Numbered from the stretch's first letter, positions 1 to 8,764 are shown. The stretch: 57,562 bases of DNA from Anaerolineae bacterium CG2_30_57_67 (GCA_001872455.1 MNXJ01000069.1:1-57562), one strand, 5' to 3'. The notes: generated by a model from the sequence alone, not told the origin. Numbers and translations are program-made.

Positions 1-1
1 T

Positions 2-1294
2 GACGCGGAAGGATTGATCGAGCGCATCGCGCCCATCTTGAGCGACATGATCGGGCGCACTATCCGCGACTCGCGCGACGATATGGCGGAAGCGCTCGGT
101 CCGTTAATGGGCGAAGCCATCCGCGTACAAATCCGCGACTCGCGCAAGGATATGGTCGAAGCGCTGTATCCCGTCATCGGCGAGACCGTCCAAAAGTCGG
201 TGGCGGAATCGGTGCGCGAATTCCAGCGCAACATCGACTCGCAACTCAAAAAAACTTTCGGACCCGAAGGGATGTTGCGCACAGTTACCGCCCGTCTGCG
301 CGGAGTTTCGCCCACTCAACTTGCGCTGCGCGACTCGCTGCCTTTCTCGGTGCGCGAGATTTTTCTCATCCAGCGCGAGACGGGGCTGCTGCTGGCGCAC
401 AGTCATCCCGGCACCAGCGAAATTGTCGACTCGGATATCGTCAGCGGAATGTTGACCGCCATCCGCGACTTCGTTCAGGATTCATTCGGACAGGGGCAGG
501 AAGATAAAGAATTGGATGAGATTCAATATGGCGACCAGCGCGTCGTCATCCAAAGCGGACGGGCGGCATATCTTGCGGTGGTGATGAACGGCGTCGAACC
601 TGAAGGCTTCCGCGCCCGCCTGCATGAATTCATCTCTGAATTGCACGTCAAATATGAAAGCGCATTAAAGCAATACAACGGCGACCCGGCGACTCTGCCC
701 AACCTGCAGCCGAAAATTGCGCGGCTGGTGGCGGATATTGGCGGCGAAGAGACGGGACCCAAAAAGATGAGTCCCGTCACGCGCTGGGGAATCGCGGGAC
801 TGGTTTTGCTGGGAATACTCTTTATTATGCTGGCATGTTTTTATCTTCAATTTACGGTTGCGTTATATCCCGTCGCATTCCCCAGCCCGACCCCGACGAA
901 TACATCCACGCCGACATCCACGCCCACAGCAACGGCGACGCCCACATTCACGCCGACTGCTACCAGCACGCCCACTTCCACGCCCACACCGACCTTCACG
1001 CCCACGTTTACGCCGACTCCGACTTCAACGTTTACGCCGACCGCGACTCCCACGCCTTTTACGGCAATCTCCTCCGGCAACATGTGGCTTCGCCCCGCGC
1101 CAGATTTCTCCGCTCCGCATATTGATTTGCTATTCATCAACACGCCGATAAAAGTATTGTCTGTCTATGGCATTTGGATGGAAGTGGAATGGAACGATAG
1201 CGTCGGCTATCATCACGGCTGGGCGCTCGCCGAATGGATTTCCCTGCTCGAGTCTGTGCCGGCGGAACGCATCACCCCCACGCCAACGCAGTGA
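2..1294 (+). CDS. Membrane protein with SH3-like C-terminus, partner of the downstream GTPase (5' partial)
   Basis: The frame is open from base 2, so the gene begins outside the window. The visible part starts with two near-repeats of the type 'LGPLMGEAI...RDSR...', then a segment with the motif [14 protein letters not shown] recognise this motif from bacterial (especially cyanobacterial) OmpA-type proteins encoded beside small GTPases. A roadblock-like alpha/beta region follows. One membrane helix lies at about 783-850, then a Thr-Pro linker (about 885-1065) and a small beta domain resembling SH3b (about 1070-1260, with LRPAPDF and GWALAEW). The inferred topology is a cytoplasmic sensory part, a helix, and an outside domain. 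The position directly before a Ras-like GTPase suggests a receptor or scaffold for that switch. The function is not proven. Confidence 0.7.
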   Translation, partial: DAEGLIERIAPILSDMIGRTIRDSRDDMAEALGPLMGEAIRVQIRDSRKDMVEALYPVIGETVQKSVAESVREFQRNIDSQLKKTFGPEGMLRTVTARLRGVSPTQLALRDSLPFSVREIFLIQRETGLLLAHSHPGTSEIVDSDIVSGMLTAIRDFVQDSFGQGQEDKELDEIQYGDQRVVIQSGRAAYLAVVMNGVEPEGFRARLHEFISELHVKYESALKQYNGDPATLPNLQPKIARLVADIGGEETGPKKMSPVTRWGIAGLVLLGILFIMLACFYLQFTVALYPVAFPSPTPTNTSTPTSTPTATATPTFTPTATSTPTSTPTPTFTPTFTPTPTSTFTPTATPTPFTAISSGNMWLRPAPDFSAPHIDLLFINTPIKVLSVYGIWMEVEWNDSVGYHHGWALAEWISLLESVPAERITPTPTQ

Positions 1295-1319
1295 ATTAAC
1301 TTGTGTGATGAAGATTTCC

Positions 1320-1367
1320 GTAGCGCGACATTTATGTCGCTGTTTGGCGAGATAAATCTCGCGCTAC
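1320..1367. repeat. Composite palindromic repeat (GCGACATTTATGTCGC family)
   Basis: Two palindromes, GCGACATTTATGTCGC (1325-1340) and GCGAGATAAATCTCGC (1347-1362), sit inside a perfect 9-bp outer inverted repeat (GTAGCGCGA at 1320-1328 and TCGCGCTAC at 1359-1367). The second palindrome differs from the first only by compensating changes. Related copies lie at 9340, 11751, 15847 and 46560. The repeat fills the gap in front of the GTPase gene. Confidence 0.85.
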
Positions 1368-1397
1368 CGTGTAGCATTGGCGAACAAAGGATTCAAT

Positions 1398-1913
1398 ATG
1401 ACAACTGTAATTCAAAAAAAAATTTGCCTGCTGGGAGAATTTGCCGTCGGCAAAACCAGTTTGGTGCGCCGCTTCGTGGAAGGAAATTTTAGCGACCGTT
1501 ACATCAGCACGATTGGAGTCAAAATTTCGCGGCGCGTGGTTGAGCGCGCATCTGGCAATATGAATTTGCTGGTTTGGGATTTAGCCGGCAGCGACGAGTT
1601 CAACGGTCAGATTCAAGCCAATTATTTGCGCGGTTCCTCCGGCGCAATTATCGTCTGCGATTTAACGCGCCGCGAAACGCTGTCGGGATTTCAACGCTAT
1701 GTGGAGCAAATCCGCGCGATTGGCTTGGAAATTCCGCTCATCTTTATCGGCAATAAAATGGATTTATTGGAAGAGCGAACCATCAGCGCCGAAGACTTGC
1801 AATCCGCTGCGGAAACCTTCCGCTGCCCATACTTGTTGAGCAGCGCCAAGACCGGCGAAAATACCGAAGCCGCTTTTCTGCGCCTGGCGGAATTAATCGA
1901 AGCCAGAGGCTGA
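1398..1913 (+). CDS. Small Ras/Rab-like GTPase
   Basis: A 171-residue single-domain GTPase. All five G motifs are visible: P-loop GEFAVGKTS (13-21), switch I Thr38, DLAG (61-64), NKMD (119-122) and SSAK (148-151). At the position of Ras Gln61 (after DxxG) there is Ser65, so intrinsic hydrolysis may be slow and depend on a partner. I chose the ATG at 1398 because AAAGGA ends 6 bases before it; an in-frame TTG at 1377 lies inside repeat-derived sequence. The gene sits between a roadblock-like membrane protein and two cyclase genes (next start 2 bases after the stop). This suggests a GTP switch acting on second-messenger enzymes, by analogy with MglA-type bacterial switches. The target is inferred. 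Confidence 0.9.
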   Translation: MTTVIQKKICLLGEFAVGKTSLVRRFVEGNFSDRYISTIGVKISRRVVERASGNMNLLVWDLAGSDEFNGQIQANYLRGSSGAIIVCDLTRRETLSGFQRYVEQIRAIGLEIPLIFIGNKMDLLEERTISAEDLQSAAETFRCPYLLSSAKTGENTEAAFLRLAELIEARG

Positions 1914-1915
1914 AC

Positions 1916-2863
1916 ATGTTTGAAAACACTGAACTCGCATTGGACGTTTTGCAGACCCTGCTTGAACGCGGGAAAATCACCTATGCCTTGCTCAAAGATG
2001 ACGTAAGCATTTACGAGCTTGCGCCGAATTTCAAGACTTTTTTGAACGCCGCGAACGTTCAAGTCGGTCAACCTGTTACTGAAATTTTCGACGCTTTGAC
2101 TTGCTCCGAGCAAACTTTACAAGAAGTCTTAAGCCAGAAAATACCGGAGTACAGACTCGAGTATATAAACTTTTCATCTCCCGGTTTTTCTCCGCGTTAT
2201 ATTTCTCTGTATATCTGGAACTATCGCTGCAACGCTCCACGCCGCCTTTTATTGGTGGTTGAAGACGTCACGTCGTCTGCGCTGATTGAGCAAAGCGCCA
2301 TACAGGCGCACAACGAGTTGTATTTATTGCGCATTCGCTTGGGTCAAGCCAACGCCAAATTGCAGCGTCAGGCGCTTTATGATTCCTTGACAGAATTACC
2401 CAATCGGCGTTATCTGGACGACGCCTTGCCGCGCTATGTTGAGTTTTCTAAACGTTACCAAACGCCGCTATCGTTGATGATGATGGATATTGACGATTTC
2501 AAAAATTTGAACGACGGCTTTGGTCATGATGTTGGCGATGAAGGCTTGCGGATTCTTTCCCGCGTCCTTTCAAAGTCAATGCGCGAAACTGATTTTACGG
2601 CTCGATATGGCGGCGATGAGTTTTGCATTTTCTTGCCGATGCTGAACGTTGCCTTGGCGCGCATCCTGGTGGACAAAATCAAAAAAGCGCTGGATAAAGA
2701 ATTGGAGTCGTTTTCACTACGGTTTACAATCTCGGTCGGCATTGCCGCATTAACGTCTGACGTCGCGTCTGCCGCCGAATTAATCAAACTGGCTGACGAC
2801 GCCTTATATCGCGCAAAACGGGAAGGAAAAAACCGCATTTATATTTCAGGGGAGAAAAAGTAA
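1916..2863 (+). CDS. Diguanylate cyclase with N-terminal PAS-like sensor
   Basis: A 315-residue soluble protein. Residues 1-120 form a PAS-like sensor, followed by a short coiled segment (about 120-150) and a GGDEF domain (about 155-312). The active site GGDEF is at 232-236 and an intact inhibitory I-site RETD (223-226) lies exactly five residues upstream, so product feedback by c-di-GMP is expected. The metal-binding MDIDDFK is at 190-196. The N-terminal part resembles that of the next gene (shared pattern 'GQP..E.FD.LT...E..L' and 'DVT..AL.EQ'). The gene starts 2 bases after the GTPase stop and ends 1 base before the next start, so the three are surely co-transcribed. Confidence 0.93.
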   Translation: MFENTELALDVLQTLLERGKITYALLKDDVSIYELAPNFKTFLNAANVQVGQPVTEIFDALTCSEQTLQEVLSQKIPEYRLEYINFSSPGFSPRYISLYIWNYRCNAPRRLLLVVEDVTSSALIEQSAIQAHNELYLLRIRLGQANAKLQRQALYDSLTELPNRRYLDDALPRYVEFSKRYQTPLSLMMMDIDDFKNLNDGFGHDVGDEGLRILSRVLSKSMRETDFTARYGGDEFCIFLPMLNVALARILVDKIKKALDKELESFSLRFTISVGIAALTSDVASAAELIKLADDALYRAKREGKNRIYISGEKK

Positions 2864-2864
2864 T

Positions 2865-3935
2865 ATGGCTGGATTAAGCCTGTATCAGGAAATTTTCAAA
2901 CAAAAAAAACTGGATTACGCTTTATGCAATTCAAACCGACGAGTGGTGGAATATAGTCCCGGTCTGCTACGCTACGCTCAACACATCTCTGGACCGTTGC
3001 GCGGACAGCCCATCGAGAATCTCTTCGATTTGTTGACTGGCATGGAAGCCGACCTTGACGGGGTCATCCGCAAAGAAATTCCGACGATCGCCATTGAAAA
3101 AATACATCATCGTCTGAACGCGAACGAAAGCCTGTATTTTAGCGTTCACATTTCGCCTTATCAGAACGGGGCGCTTATGCTGATTTCAGACGTTACCGAA
3201 GAAGCCCTGCTCGAGCAGCGCATTACCCAGCAGCGCAATCAACTGGATATTATCAGCGCCCAACTGGCGCAATCCCGCGCCGAATTAGATGACCTGCTCC
3301 ATCGCCTGATGCCTGCCCGCGCTGCCGACCGGGCTATTTCTGCGCGTGGACGCATCACCGTCGGCGGGCAGCGCGGGCAGATTAGCGCCCTGTTTGCCGA
3401 TATGCGCGGTTTTACCCCCATGGTCGAAGCGCTACCCCCCGAAGAAATATTGAATCTCCTCAACCAGCATTTTGCGCTGATGGGGGAGGCCATCACCCAC
3501 AACGGCGGCGAAATCACCAATTACGTTGGCGACATGGTCATGGCTGTCTTCAACGCGCATGGCGACCAGCCCGACCACGCGGCGCGCGCGGTGCAAACCG
3601 GCCTGGATTTGCAGCAAATTTTGCCGGAACAATTTCAGCAAGCCCATTCCTCGCTGCCCTTCCTGCTGGATTTCGGTGTTGGTATTTCCAGCGGCGAAGC
3701 CGTGATTGGTTACCTGGGATTCGACAATCGCCTGGACTACACGGCCATTGGCGAGCAAATCAACACTGCCTCGCGCCTTTCGGGCTATGCCAAAGGCGGC
3801 CAGGTTTTGCTCACGGCGCAAACGCAATCTTTGATAAAATCTACCCTCGACCTCACCGAACTTGGCCCAGTCACCCTGCGCGGCATCAGCCGTCCCGTTT
3901 TGGTCTATGAAGTGCACCCGTCAATTTCCAAATAA
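2865..3935 (+). CDS. Class III adenylate/guanylate cyclase with PAS-like sensor
   Basis: A 356-residue protein. The N-terminus (1-120) is homologous to that of the upstream diguanylate cyclase, then a helix (120-150) and a cyclase homology domain (about 170-340). The two metal aspartates are D179 (in FADMRGFT) and D223 (in VGDMVMAVF), and the transition-state pair N300/R304 is present. The usual purine-reading Lys is Asn219 and its partner position is Thr293. Substrate (ATP or GTP) therefore cannot be assigned by rule. It is the last gene of the GTPase-cyclase cassette; dcd follows after 24 bases with its own strong ribosome site. Confidence 0.9.
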   Translation: MAGLSLYQEIFKQKKLDYALCNSNRRVVEYSPGLLRYAQHISGPLRGQPIENLFDLLTGMEADLDGVIRKEIPTIAIEKIHHRLNANESLYFSVHISPYQNGALMLISDVTEEALLEQRITQQRNQLDIISAQLAQSRAELDDLLHRLMPARAADRAISARGRITVGGQRGQISALFADMRGFTPMVEALPPEEILNLLNQHFALMGEAITHNGGEITNYVGDMVMAVFNAHGDQPDHAARAVQTGLDLQQILPEQFQQAHSSLPFLLDFGVGISSGEAVIGYLGFDNRLDYTAIGEQINTASRLSGYAKGGQVLLTAQTQSLIKSTLDLTELGPVTLRGISRPVLVYEVHPSISK

Positions 3936-3959
3936 CCTATCTTTTATCAGGAGAAAAAC

Positions 3960-4514
3960 ATGGGACTTAAACCCGACCACTGGATTCGCAAGATGGCGCT
4001 CGAACACAAAATGATTGAACCGTTTGAAGATAAACAGGTGCGCAACGGCGTAATTTCCTACGGCGTTTCCTCCTACGGCTACGATTTGCGCGTCGCCAGC
4101 GAATTCAAAATTTTTACCAACGTTTTTGGTGCTGTGGTTGACCCCAAACAATTTGACCCCAAAAGCATGGTAGATTTTGTTGGCGACGTATGCGTCGTGC
4201 CACCCAACTCGTTTGCGCTGGCGCGTTCGGTCGAGTACTTTCGCATTCCGCGCAACGTGCTGACGGTTTGCCTGGGAAAATCCACCTACGCGCGCTGCGG
4301 CATCATCGTCAACGTCACGCCCTTTGAGCCAGAATGGGAAGGCTTTGTCACCCTCGAAATCTCCAACACCACCCCGCTCCCGGCCAAAATTTATGCCAAC
4401 GAGGGCCTGGCGCAGGTCTTGTTTTTTGAAGCCGACGAAGAATGCCAAACCAGTTACGCCGACAAAAAAGGCAAATATCAGAAACAACAATCTATTGTTC
4501 TACCGAAATTGTAA
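3960..4514 (+). CDS. dcd: dCTP deaminase
   Basis: A 184-residue enzyme of the dUTPase/Dcd fold that deaminates dCTP to dUTP for thymidylate synthesis. The family motif GKSTYARCG and the following [12 protein letters not shown], which carries the catalytic Glu, are clear, and the length is normal. AGGAG precedes the ATG by a good distance. The last 23 bases overlap the tail of the convergent homoserine kinase gene. Whether the enzyme is only a deaminase or also has dUTPase activity (bifunctional form) cannot be told from sequence reading alone. Confidence 0.93.
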   Translation: MGLKPDHWIRKMALEHKMIEPFEDKQVRNGVISYGVSSYGYDLRVASEFKIFTNVFGAVVDPKQFDPKSMVDFVGDVCVVPPNSFALARSVEYFRIPRNVLTVCLGKSTYARCGIIVNVTPFEPEWEGFVTLEISNTTPLPAKIYANEGLAQVLFFEADEECQTSYADKKGKYQKQQSIVLPKL

Positions 4515-5406
4515 GCGTTGCCCCGCTGGAAGTTGGCCTCGTTGAGAATCCCCTCGACCCGATGCCTGCCTCGCCAAAAGCCGCCCTCATCGCCTCGAGG
4601 GCGGCTTCTGCATCTGATTCGCGCACAAACGCAATCAGCGACGGCCCCGCCCCCGAAAGCGCCGCCGCGCCAAAGCGCCGCGCCGCCAAATAGGCCGCCC
4701 GTCCGCCCGGGATGTGCGCCATCCGGTAGGGTTGATGCAGTTTATCCTCCATCACCTTTGCCAGCAGCGCCAAATTTCCTTCGCGCAGGGCTTCCACCAC
4801 CAGCGTCACCCGGCTCAGGTTGAAAACCGCGTCGGTGCGCGGAACGCTATGCGGCAGCACCGCCCGCGAGGCGCGCGTCAGCAATTCCACGTTCGGGCGC
4901 ACGATGACCGCCCGCAGCGCGGGAACCTCGAAGCGGCGCGTCAGAATTTCGTCTTCCAACTCCGCTGAAATCACCAGCCCGCCGAACAGGGCCGGGGCGG
5001 CGTTATCGGGGTGACCTTCCACCTCGACGGCTAGTTTCAGCAAATCGCCCACCGCCAGCGGATTTCCCAGCAGGGCATTGGCGCCCATCAACCCGACAAC
5101 GGTGGCCGCCGCGCTCGACCCCAGCCCCGACGCCAGCGGAATGGCGTTTTTTGCTCGCGCCAGTACGTCCGCAGGCGGATTTTTTCCTAGCATTTTATAA
5201 ACACGGTAAAAACTCTGTGCCAGTAAATTATCGGCCTGACCATTCAGCGCCTCGGCACCCTCACCGCGCACCTGATAGGTGAAACCGTCCCCTTCCAGCG
5301 AGAAGGTGACTTCATTCCACAAATCCAGCGCCAACCCCAGGCAGTCGAAGCCCGGCCCCAGGTTGGCCGAGGTGGCCGGTACGCGCACACGAATTAATTG
5401 GGTCAT
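4492..5406 (-). CDS. thrB: Homoserine kinase
   Basis: A 304-residue GHMP-family kinase that phosphorylates homoserine, the step before threonine synthase. The N-terminal [18 protein letters not shown] and the ATP-binding loop [11 protein letters not shown] (90-100) are diagnostic. I chose the ATG at 5406, which is preceded by GGAGAA; a longer frame exists but has no ribosome site. It is divergent from thrC, with about 140 bases between the two starts. The 3' end overlaps the convergent dcd gene by 23 bases. Confidence 0.95.
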   Translation of the reverse strand: MTQLIRVRVPATSANLGPGFDCLGLALDLWNEVTFSLEGDGFTYQVRGEGAEALNGQADNLLAQSFYRVYKMLGKNPPADVLARAKNAIPLASGLGSSAAATVVGLMGANALLGNPLAVGDLLKLAVEVEGHPDNAAPALFGGLVISAELEDEILTRRFEVPALRAVIVRPNVELLTRASRAVLPHSVPRTDAVFNLSRVTLVVEALREGNLALLAKVMEDKLHQPYRMAHIPGGRAAYLAARRFGAAALSGAGPSLIAFVRESDAEAALEAMRAAFGEAGIGSRGFSTRPTSSGATLTISVEQ

Positions 5407-5480
5407 AATTTCTCCACTGTTGTAGCGCAAGTTTCAATTTGCACGCAGACATATTTTTGCAGTAAACTGTGTCGAACAAT

Positions 5481-5523
5481 CCAACGTCGGGAGACGCTGG
5501 AGTCCAAAATCTCCCGATTTTGG
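5481..5523. repeat. Tandem pair of covarying hairpins between thrB and thrC
   Basis: Hairpin one has arms CCAACGTC/GACGCTGG with loop GGGA (5481-5500, one mismatch). Hairpin two has arms CCAAAATC/GATTTTGG with loop TCCC (5504-5523, perfect). The spacer is AGT. The same arrangement occurs in part inside the radical SAM gene (16301-16332), and a single hairpin lies at 41371. Here it occupies the leader of thrC, so it would be transcribed as RNA hairpins if the promoter lies upstream. Confidence 0.8.
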
Positions 5524-5546
5524 AAAGACCTGCTTTGGAGGTTTTC

Positions 5547-6578
5547 ATGTCTTACCAGGGTATTTTACATCGTTACGGTCATTTATTGGATTTGCCTGCA
5601 CATACTCGCGCGATTTCTCTGCTGGAGGGCAACACGCCGCTGGTGCCGCTGCCGCGCCTGGGGCATGAACTGGGCTGTGAGTTGTTCGTCAAATATGAGG
5701 GACTCAACCCGACCGGCTCGTTCAAAGACCGCGGCATGACTGCCGCCATCAGCGAGGCATTGGGGCGCGGCGCGCAGACGGTCATTTGCGCTTCGACGGG
5801 TAACACCGCCGCTTCTGCCGCGGCGTATGCCGCCCGCGCTGGTTTGCGCGCGATTGTGCTGATTCCGCAGGGCAAGGTGGCGGCAGGAAAACTGGCCGGG
5901 GCAATTGCCTATGGCGCGGAAGTGATTCAGGTTGACGGCTCGTTCGACGATGCGCTGGCGCTGGTGGTGGAAATCACGCAAAAAACGCCGCTGGCGCTGG
6001 TCAATTCGATTAATCCGTACCGCATCGAAGGCCAGAAAAGTTCGGCGTTTGAAATTTGTGATGACCTGGGCGCTGCGCCCGACTGGTTGTGTCTGCCGGT
6101 GGGCAATGCGGGAAATATCACCGCCTATTGGGCGGGTTTCAAACAATATCAAAAAGGGTTGCCGCAGATTTTGGGCGTGCAGGCCGCCGGTGCTGCGCCG
6201 CTGGTGCTGGGCCATCCGGTGGAGAAACCCGAAACGGTGGCGACCGCCATCCGCATTGGACGTCCGGCGCGCGGCGAGCAGGCGCTGCAGGCCGCGCAAG
6301 AATCGCGCGGACAGATTATCGCGGTTTCGGACGCGGAAATTTTACAAGCTCAGAAAATCCTTGCCAGCGAGGGCCTTTGGGTGGAGCCGGCTTCAGCGGC
6401 GGGAATCGCCGGGCTGCTGGCGCAAACACAATCAGCGGGGATGGAAGTTCGCGGCAAGAAAATCGTCGTGGTGTGTACCGGCCACGGGATGAAAGACCCG
6501 GCCATCATCACCGAGTCGTTCACTTCCCCCAAGGTTATCCCTGCCGATTATGATTCTTTGTTTGCCCTTGTGGAATAG
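5547..6578 (+). CDS. thrC: Threonine synthase
   Basis: A 343-residue PLP enzyme (tryptophan synthase beta fold) converting O-phosphohomoserine to threonine. The PLP lysine is K60 in NPTGSFKDRG, and the glycine-rich phosphate loop PVGNAGN is present. The ATG at 5547 has GGAG a few bases upstream. The in-frame GTG at 5469 would translate the palindromic repeat and is rejected. It is transcribed away from thrB, so the last two threonine steps share one intergenic control region. Confidence 0.94.
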   Translation: MSYQGILHRYGHLLDLPAHTRAISLLEGNTPLVPLPRLGHELGCELFVKYEGLNPTGSFKDRGMTAAISEALGRGAQTVICASTGNTAASAAAYAARAGLRAIVLIPQGKVAAGKLAGAIAYGAEVIQVDGSFDDALALVVEITQKTPLALVNSINPYRIEGQKSSAFEICDDLGAAPDWLCLPVGNAGNITAYWAGFKQYQKGLPQILGVQAAGAAPLVLGHPVEKPETVATAIRIGRPARGEQALQAAQESRGQIIAVSDAEILQAQKILASEGLWVEPASAAGIAGLLAQTQSAGMEVRGKKIVVVCTGHGMKDPAIITESFTSPKVIPADYDSLFALVE

Positions 6579-6623
6579 AGTTGTTCCCGAATAGAAAATT
6601 TACTACAATTTACCGCTTGGAGG

Positions 6624-6760
6624 ATGTCATTGCGAGGAGCGCGCTCTCCGCGACGACGTGTACCACGCAGTGGTAAGCAACCTCCGATAAAAGGGGGGGG
6701 ATTGCTTCGCCATACCTGCCCTGGCGGGCGGTGTCAGGGCAGTGCAGCTCGCAATGACAT
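6624..6760. repeat. Long inverted-repeat element (ATGTCATTGCGAG type)
   Basis: Perfect 13-bp terminal arms ATGTCATTGCGAG (6624-6636) and CTCGCAATGACAT (6748-6760) bound a 137-bp element with further internal pairing. Sequences of the type 'GTCATTGCGAGGAGC...GCAATGACA' are widespread intergenic repeats in several bacterial phyla, from general knowledge. There is no coding capacity. It separates the convergent thrC and thioredoxin genes. Confidence 0.8.
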
Positions 6761-6786
6761 TTTTGAGTGGATTTAAGGTCTAAAAC

Positions 6787-7188
6787 TTATCCGCGTTGGA
6801 GTTGAATGAGCAATTGTTCCGCACGAGCCACACCGTTGTTGACGTGGCGTACTTTGCCGCGCGGGTCAATCACAAACGTAGTTGGTACGCTGAGCACGCC
6901 CCAGCGCCGGGCAACTTCTGGCCGTTGAGCAGCATCAATCTCGAGTACTTGGAGCGCATCGCCGAGCAGTTGGCTGACTTGCTGAATGGCTGGACGCTGA
7001 AGGGTCTTGCATGGCGCACAGGTTGGAGTGGTGAAGTAGACCAGCGTAGAAGCTCCGGGGCGTAATGTCCCCAAGTCTGGGAACAAGTCAGGCGTGCGCA
7101 GCCGGGCCCAATACTGGTAAAGCAGCGAAAGGCCGAAGCCGCCGAACATGATCAGAAGTGCGATTCCGGCGCGGGTCAAGACATCCAT
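6787..7188 (-). CDS. Membrane-anchored thioredoxin-like protein
   Basis: A 133-residue protein with one N-terminal helix (about 5-25) and a thioredoxin fold. The active site is C57-A-P-C60 in TPTCAPCK, and the cis-Pro motif VPTTFVI is also present. The single anchor puts the thiol domain outside the membrane or at its surface. It starts 4 bases after the DUF4395 stop with AGGTAA as ribosome site, so it is in the same operon. DUF4395 membrane proteins are often encoded next to thioredoxins; a thiol relay between the two is plausible but inferred. Confidence 0.9.
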   Translation of the reverse strand: MDVLTRAGIALLIMFGGFGLSLLYQYWARLRTPDLFPDLGTLRPGASTLVYFTTPTCAPCKTLQRPAIQQVSQLLGDALQVLEIDAAQRPEVARRWGVLSVPTTFVIDPRGKVRHVNNGVARAEQLLIQLQRG

Positions 7189-7192
7189 TGAG

Positions 7193-7678
7193 TTACCTCG
7201 CTTTCGGTTTCATCCCGGGAAAAATTCCAGCGGGCGCAGTTTTGGTGAATCCAGAAACTTTTAGAATTCCCAGCCAGTAGTACACGGCGCAACCGACGCA
7301 GAAGCCGCCGAAAGCGTTGAGCGCGGCCAACGCCACGACCAGCCAAACCAGTCCCCAGCCGAGTGCGCCCGCGCCAGTGAACAGGGCGGCAGAACCGGCG
7401 GCCATGAACAAGAAACCGAGAAATTGGGCGAAGCGATGTGGCTCTGGATTGTCGTCAAGAATGTCGGGCTTGAGAAGGCCGAGCGGTTTGTAGAAATAGC
7501 GGTAAAGCAGGATGAAGCCGGGTAGCTTGAGTAATGAACCCAGCCCCATGACGGCGGCAACCAGGGCGGCCAAGAATGGCAGGTTGAAGACAAAAGCCAG
7601 AATGTTGAGCAAAATAATGGTCAGTTGGTTGGCTTTAAGTGCCGAATGGTCTACTTTTTGGAGCGGTTGATTGGTCAT
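7193..7678 (-). CDS. DUF4395 membrane protein
   Basis: A 161-residue polytopic protein (about four helices) that opens with the family phrase VDHSALKANQ. Near the end it has a CxxC in a helix (C127-V-G-C130, FGGFCVGCAVYYWL). The family has no firm biochemical role. The intramembrane or edge CxxC and the thioredoxin gene immediately downstream suggest thiol-disulfide exchange across the membrane. It follows cysK by 62 bases on the same strand. The ribosome site is weak. Confidence 0.85.
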   Translation of the reverse strand: MTNQPLQKVDHSALKANQLTIILLNILAFVFNLPFLAALVAAVMGLGSLLKLPGFILLYRYFYKPLGLLKPDILDDNPEPHRFAQFLGFLFMAAGSAALFTGAGALGWGLVWLVVALAALNAFGGFCVGCAVYYWLGILKVSGFTKTAPAGIFPGMKPKAR

Positions 7679-7740
7679 AATGCCATGTTCTTTCTTGGTC
7701 GCCTTGGCGATGGTTGCGGGGTGCGCTGCGATAGCAGAGA

Positions 7741-8679
7741 TTAATCTGCCAGGTGCTGATACAGCACGGTGCTCAAGTAGCGTTCGCCGAAGGATGGGAT
7801 GATCACCACAATCAATTTTCCCGCGTTCTCGGGGCGATTCGCCACCTGCAAAGCGGCCCAGGTAGCCGCGCCGGATGAAATACCAATCAGCAAACCTTCT
7901 TCCCTGGCCACGCGGCGGGCGGTGTTGAGGGCGTCATCGTTGGTTACGCGGATCACCTCGCTGTACACGTTGGTATTCAACACTGCCGGAATAAACCCCG
8001 CGCCGATTCCCTGAATGATGTGCGGCCCCTTGGCGCCGCCCGATAAAACGGGGGAAGCATCCGGCTCGACGGCAATTGCCTGAAAAGATGGTTTGCGCGC
8101 CTTGAGCACTTCGCCGATGCCGGTAATTGTTCCACCGGTGCCGATGCCCGCCACGACAAAATCTACTTTGCCATCCGTGTCGCGCCAGATTTCCTCCGCA
8201 GTTGTCTTGCGGTGAATTTCGGGGTTGGCCGGATTTGTAAATTGGTTGGGAACAAAATACTTCTCAGGGTCTGATGCGGCTAACTGTTCAGCGCGGCTGA
8301 TGGCTCCAACCATGCCTTCCGGCCCAGGAGTCAGAACCAGTTCAGCGCCATAGGCGCGCAACAAAATACGGCGTTCTTTTGACATGGTTTCGGGCATGAA
8401 CAGGGTGATTTTGTAACCCTTGGCCGCCGCTACCATCGCCAGCGCGATACCGGTATTGCCGCTGGTGGCCTCGACGATGGTTTTTCCCTTGGTAAGGATG
8501 CCAGCTTTTTCAGCCGTATCAATCATGGAAAAACCGATGCGGTCTTTGACACTTTTTGCCGGGTTGTAAAATTCCAATTTGGCAACTACCTGGGCATAGG
8601 CCCCCTCGGTAACACGATTCAAACGGACCAGCGGGGTGTTGCCAATTAAGTCGGTGACACTTTGCGCAATTTTAGCCAT
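7741..8679 (-). CDS. cysK: Cysteine synthase A (O-acetylserine sulfhydrylase)
   Basis: A 312-residue PLP enzyme. It carries the N-terminal [11 protein letters not shown], the PLP lysine in [11 protein letters not shown] (K45), the substrate loop [10 protein letters not shown] and the phosphate loop GIGTGGT, all typical of CysK. It makes cysteine from O-acetylserine and sulfide. The strong ribosome site AGGAG lies before the ATG. A palindrome shared with the promoter of the upstream Rrf2 gene lies at 8703-8719, so expression probably follows that regulator. Confidence 0.96.
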   Translation of the reverse strand: MAKIAQSVTDLIGNTPLVRLNRVTEGAYAQVVAKLEFYNPAKSVKDRIGFSMIDTAEKAGILTKGKTIVEATSGNTGIALAMVAAAKGYKITLFMPETMSKERRILLRAYGAELVLTPGPEGMVGAISRAEQLAASDPEKYFVPNQFTNPANPEIHRKTTAEEIWRDTDGKVDFVVAGIGTGGTITGIGEVLKARKPSFQAIAVEPDASPVLSGGAKGPHIIQGIGAGFIPAVLNTNVYSEVIRVTNDDALNTARRVAREEGLLIGISSGAATWAALQVANRPENAGKLIVVIIPSFGERYLSTVLYQHLAD

Positions 8680-8702
8680 TGTGATACTCCTTTTTTTGAA
8701 TA

Positions 8703-8719
8703 ACGACTTACATGGTCGT
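8703..8719. promoter_or_regulatory. Probable Rrf2-family operator upstream of cysK
   Basis: ACGAC-TTACATG-GTCGT, a palindrome with 5-bp arms, lies 24 bases upstream of the cysK start. It matches the site in the rrf2 promoter (9247-9262) at 14 of 16 positions. A weak -10-like TATTAA (minus strand, 8722-8727) abuts it in the same geometry as at rrf2. Confidence 0.7.
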
Positions 8720-8764
8720 TTTTAATAGGTAAAAATTTTTTGCGCTATTGCAAGCGCAATACAG

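Noticed and set aside
847-1143. Minus-strand frame rich in '[11 protein letters not shown]'
   Set aside because: Shadow of the Thr-Pro linker of the first gene.
5469-5546. Longer thrC start at GTG 5469
   Set aside because: It would translate two hairpin repeats and has no ribosome site; ATG 5547 has GGAG and matches the family N-terminus.
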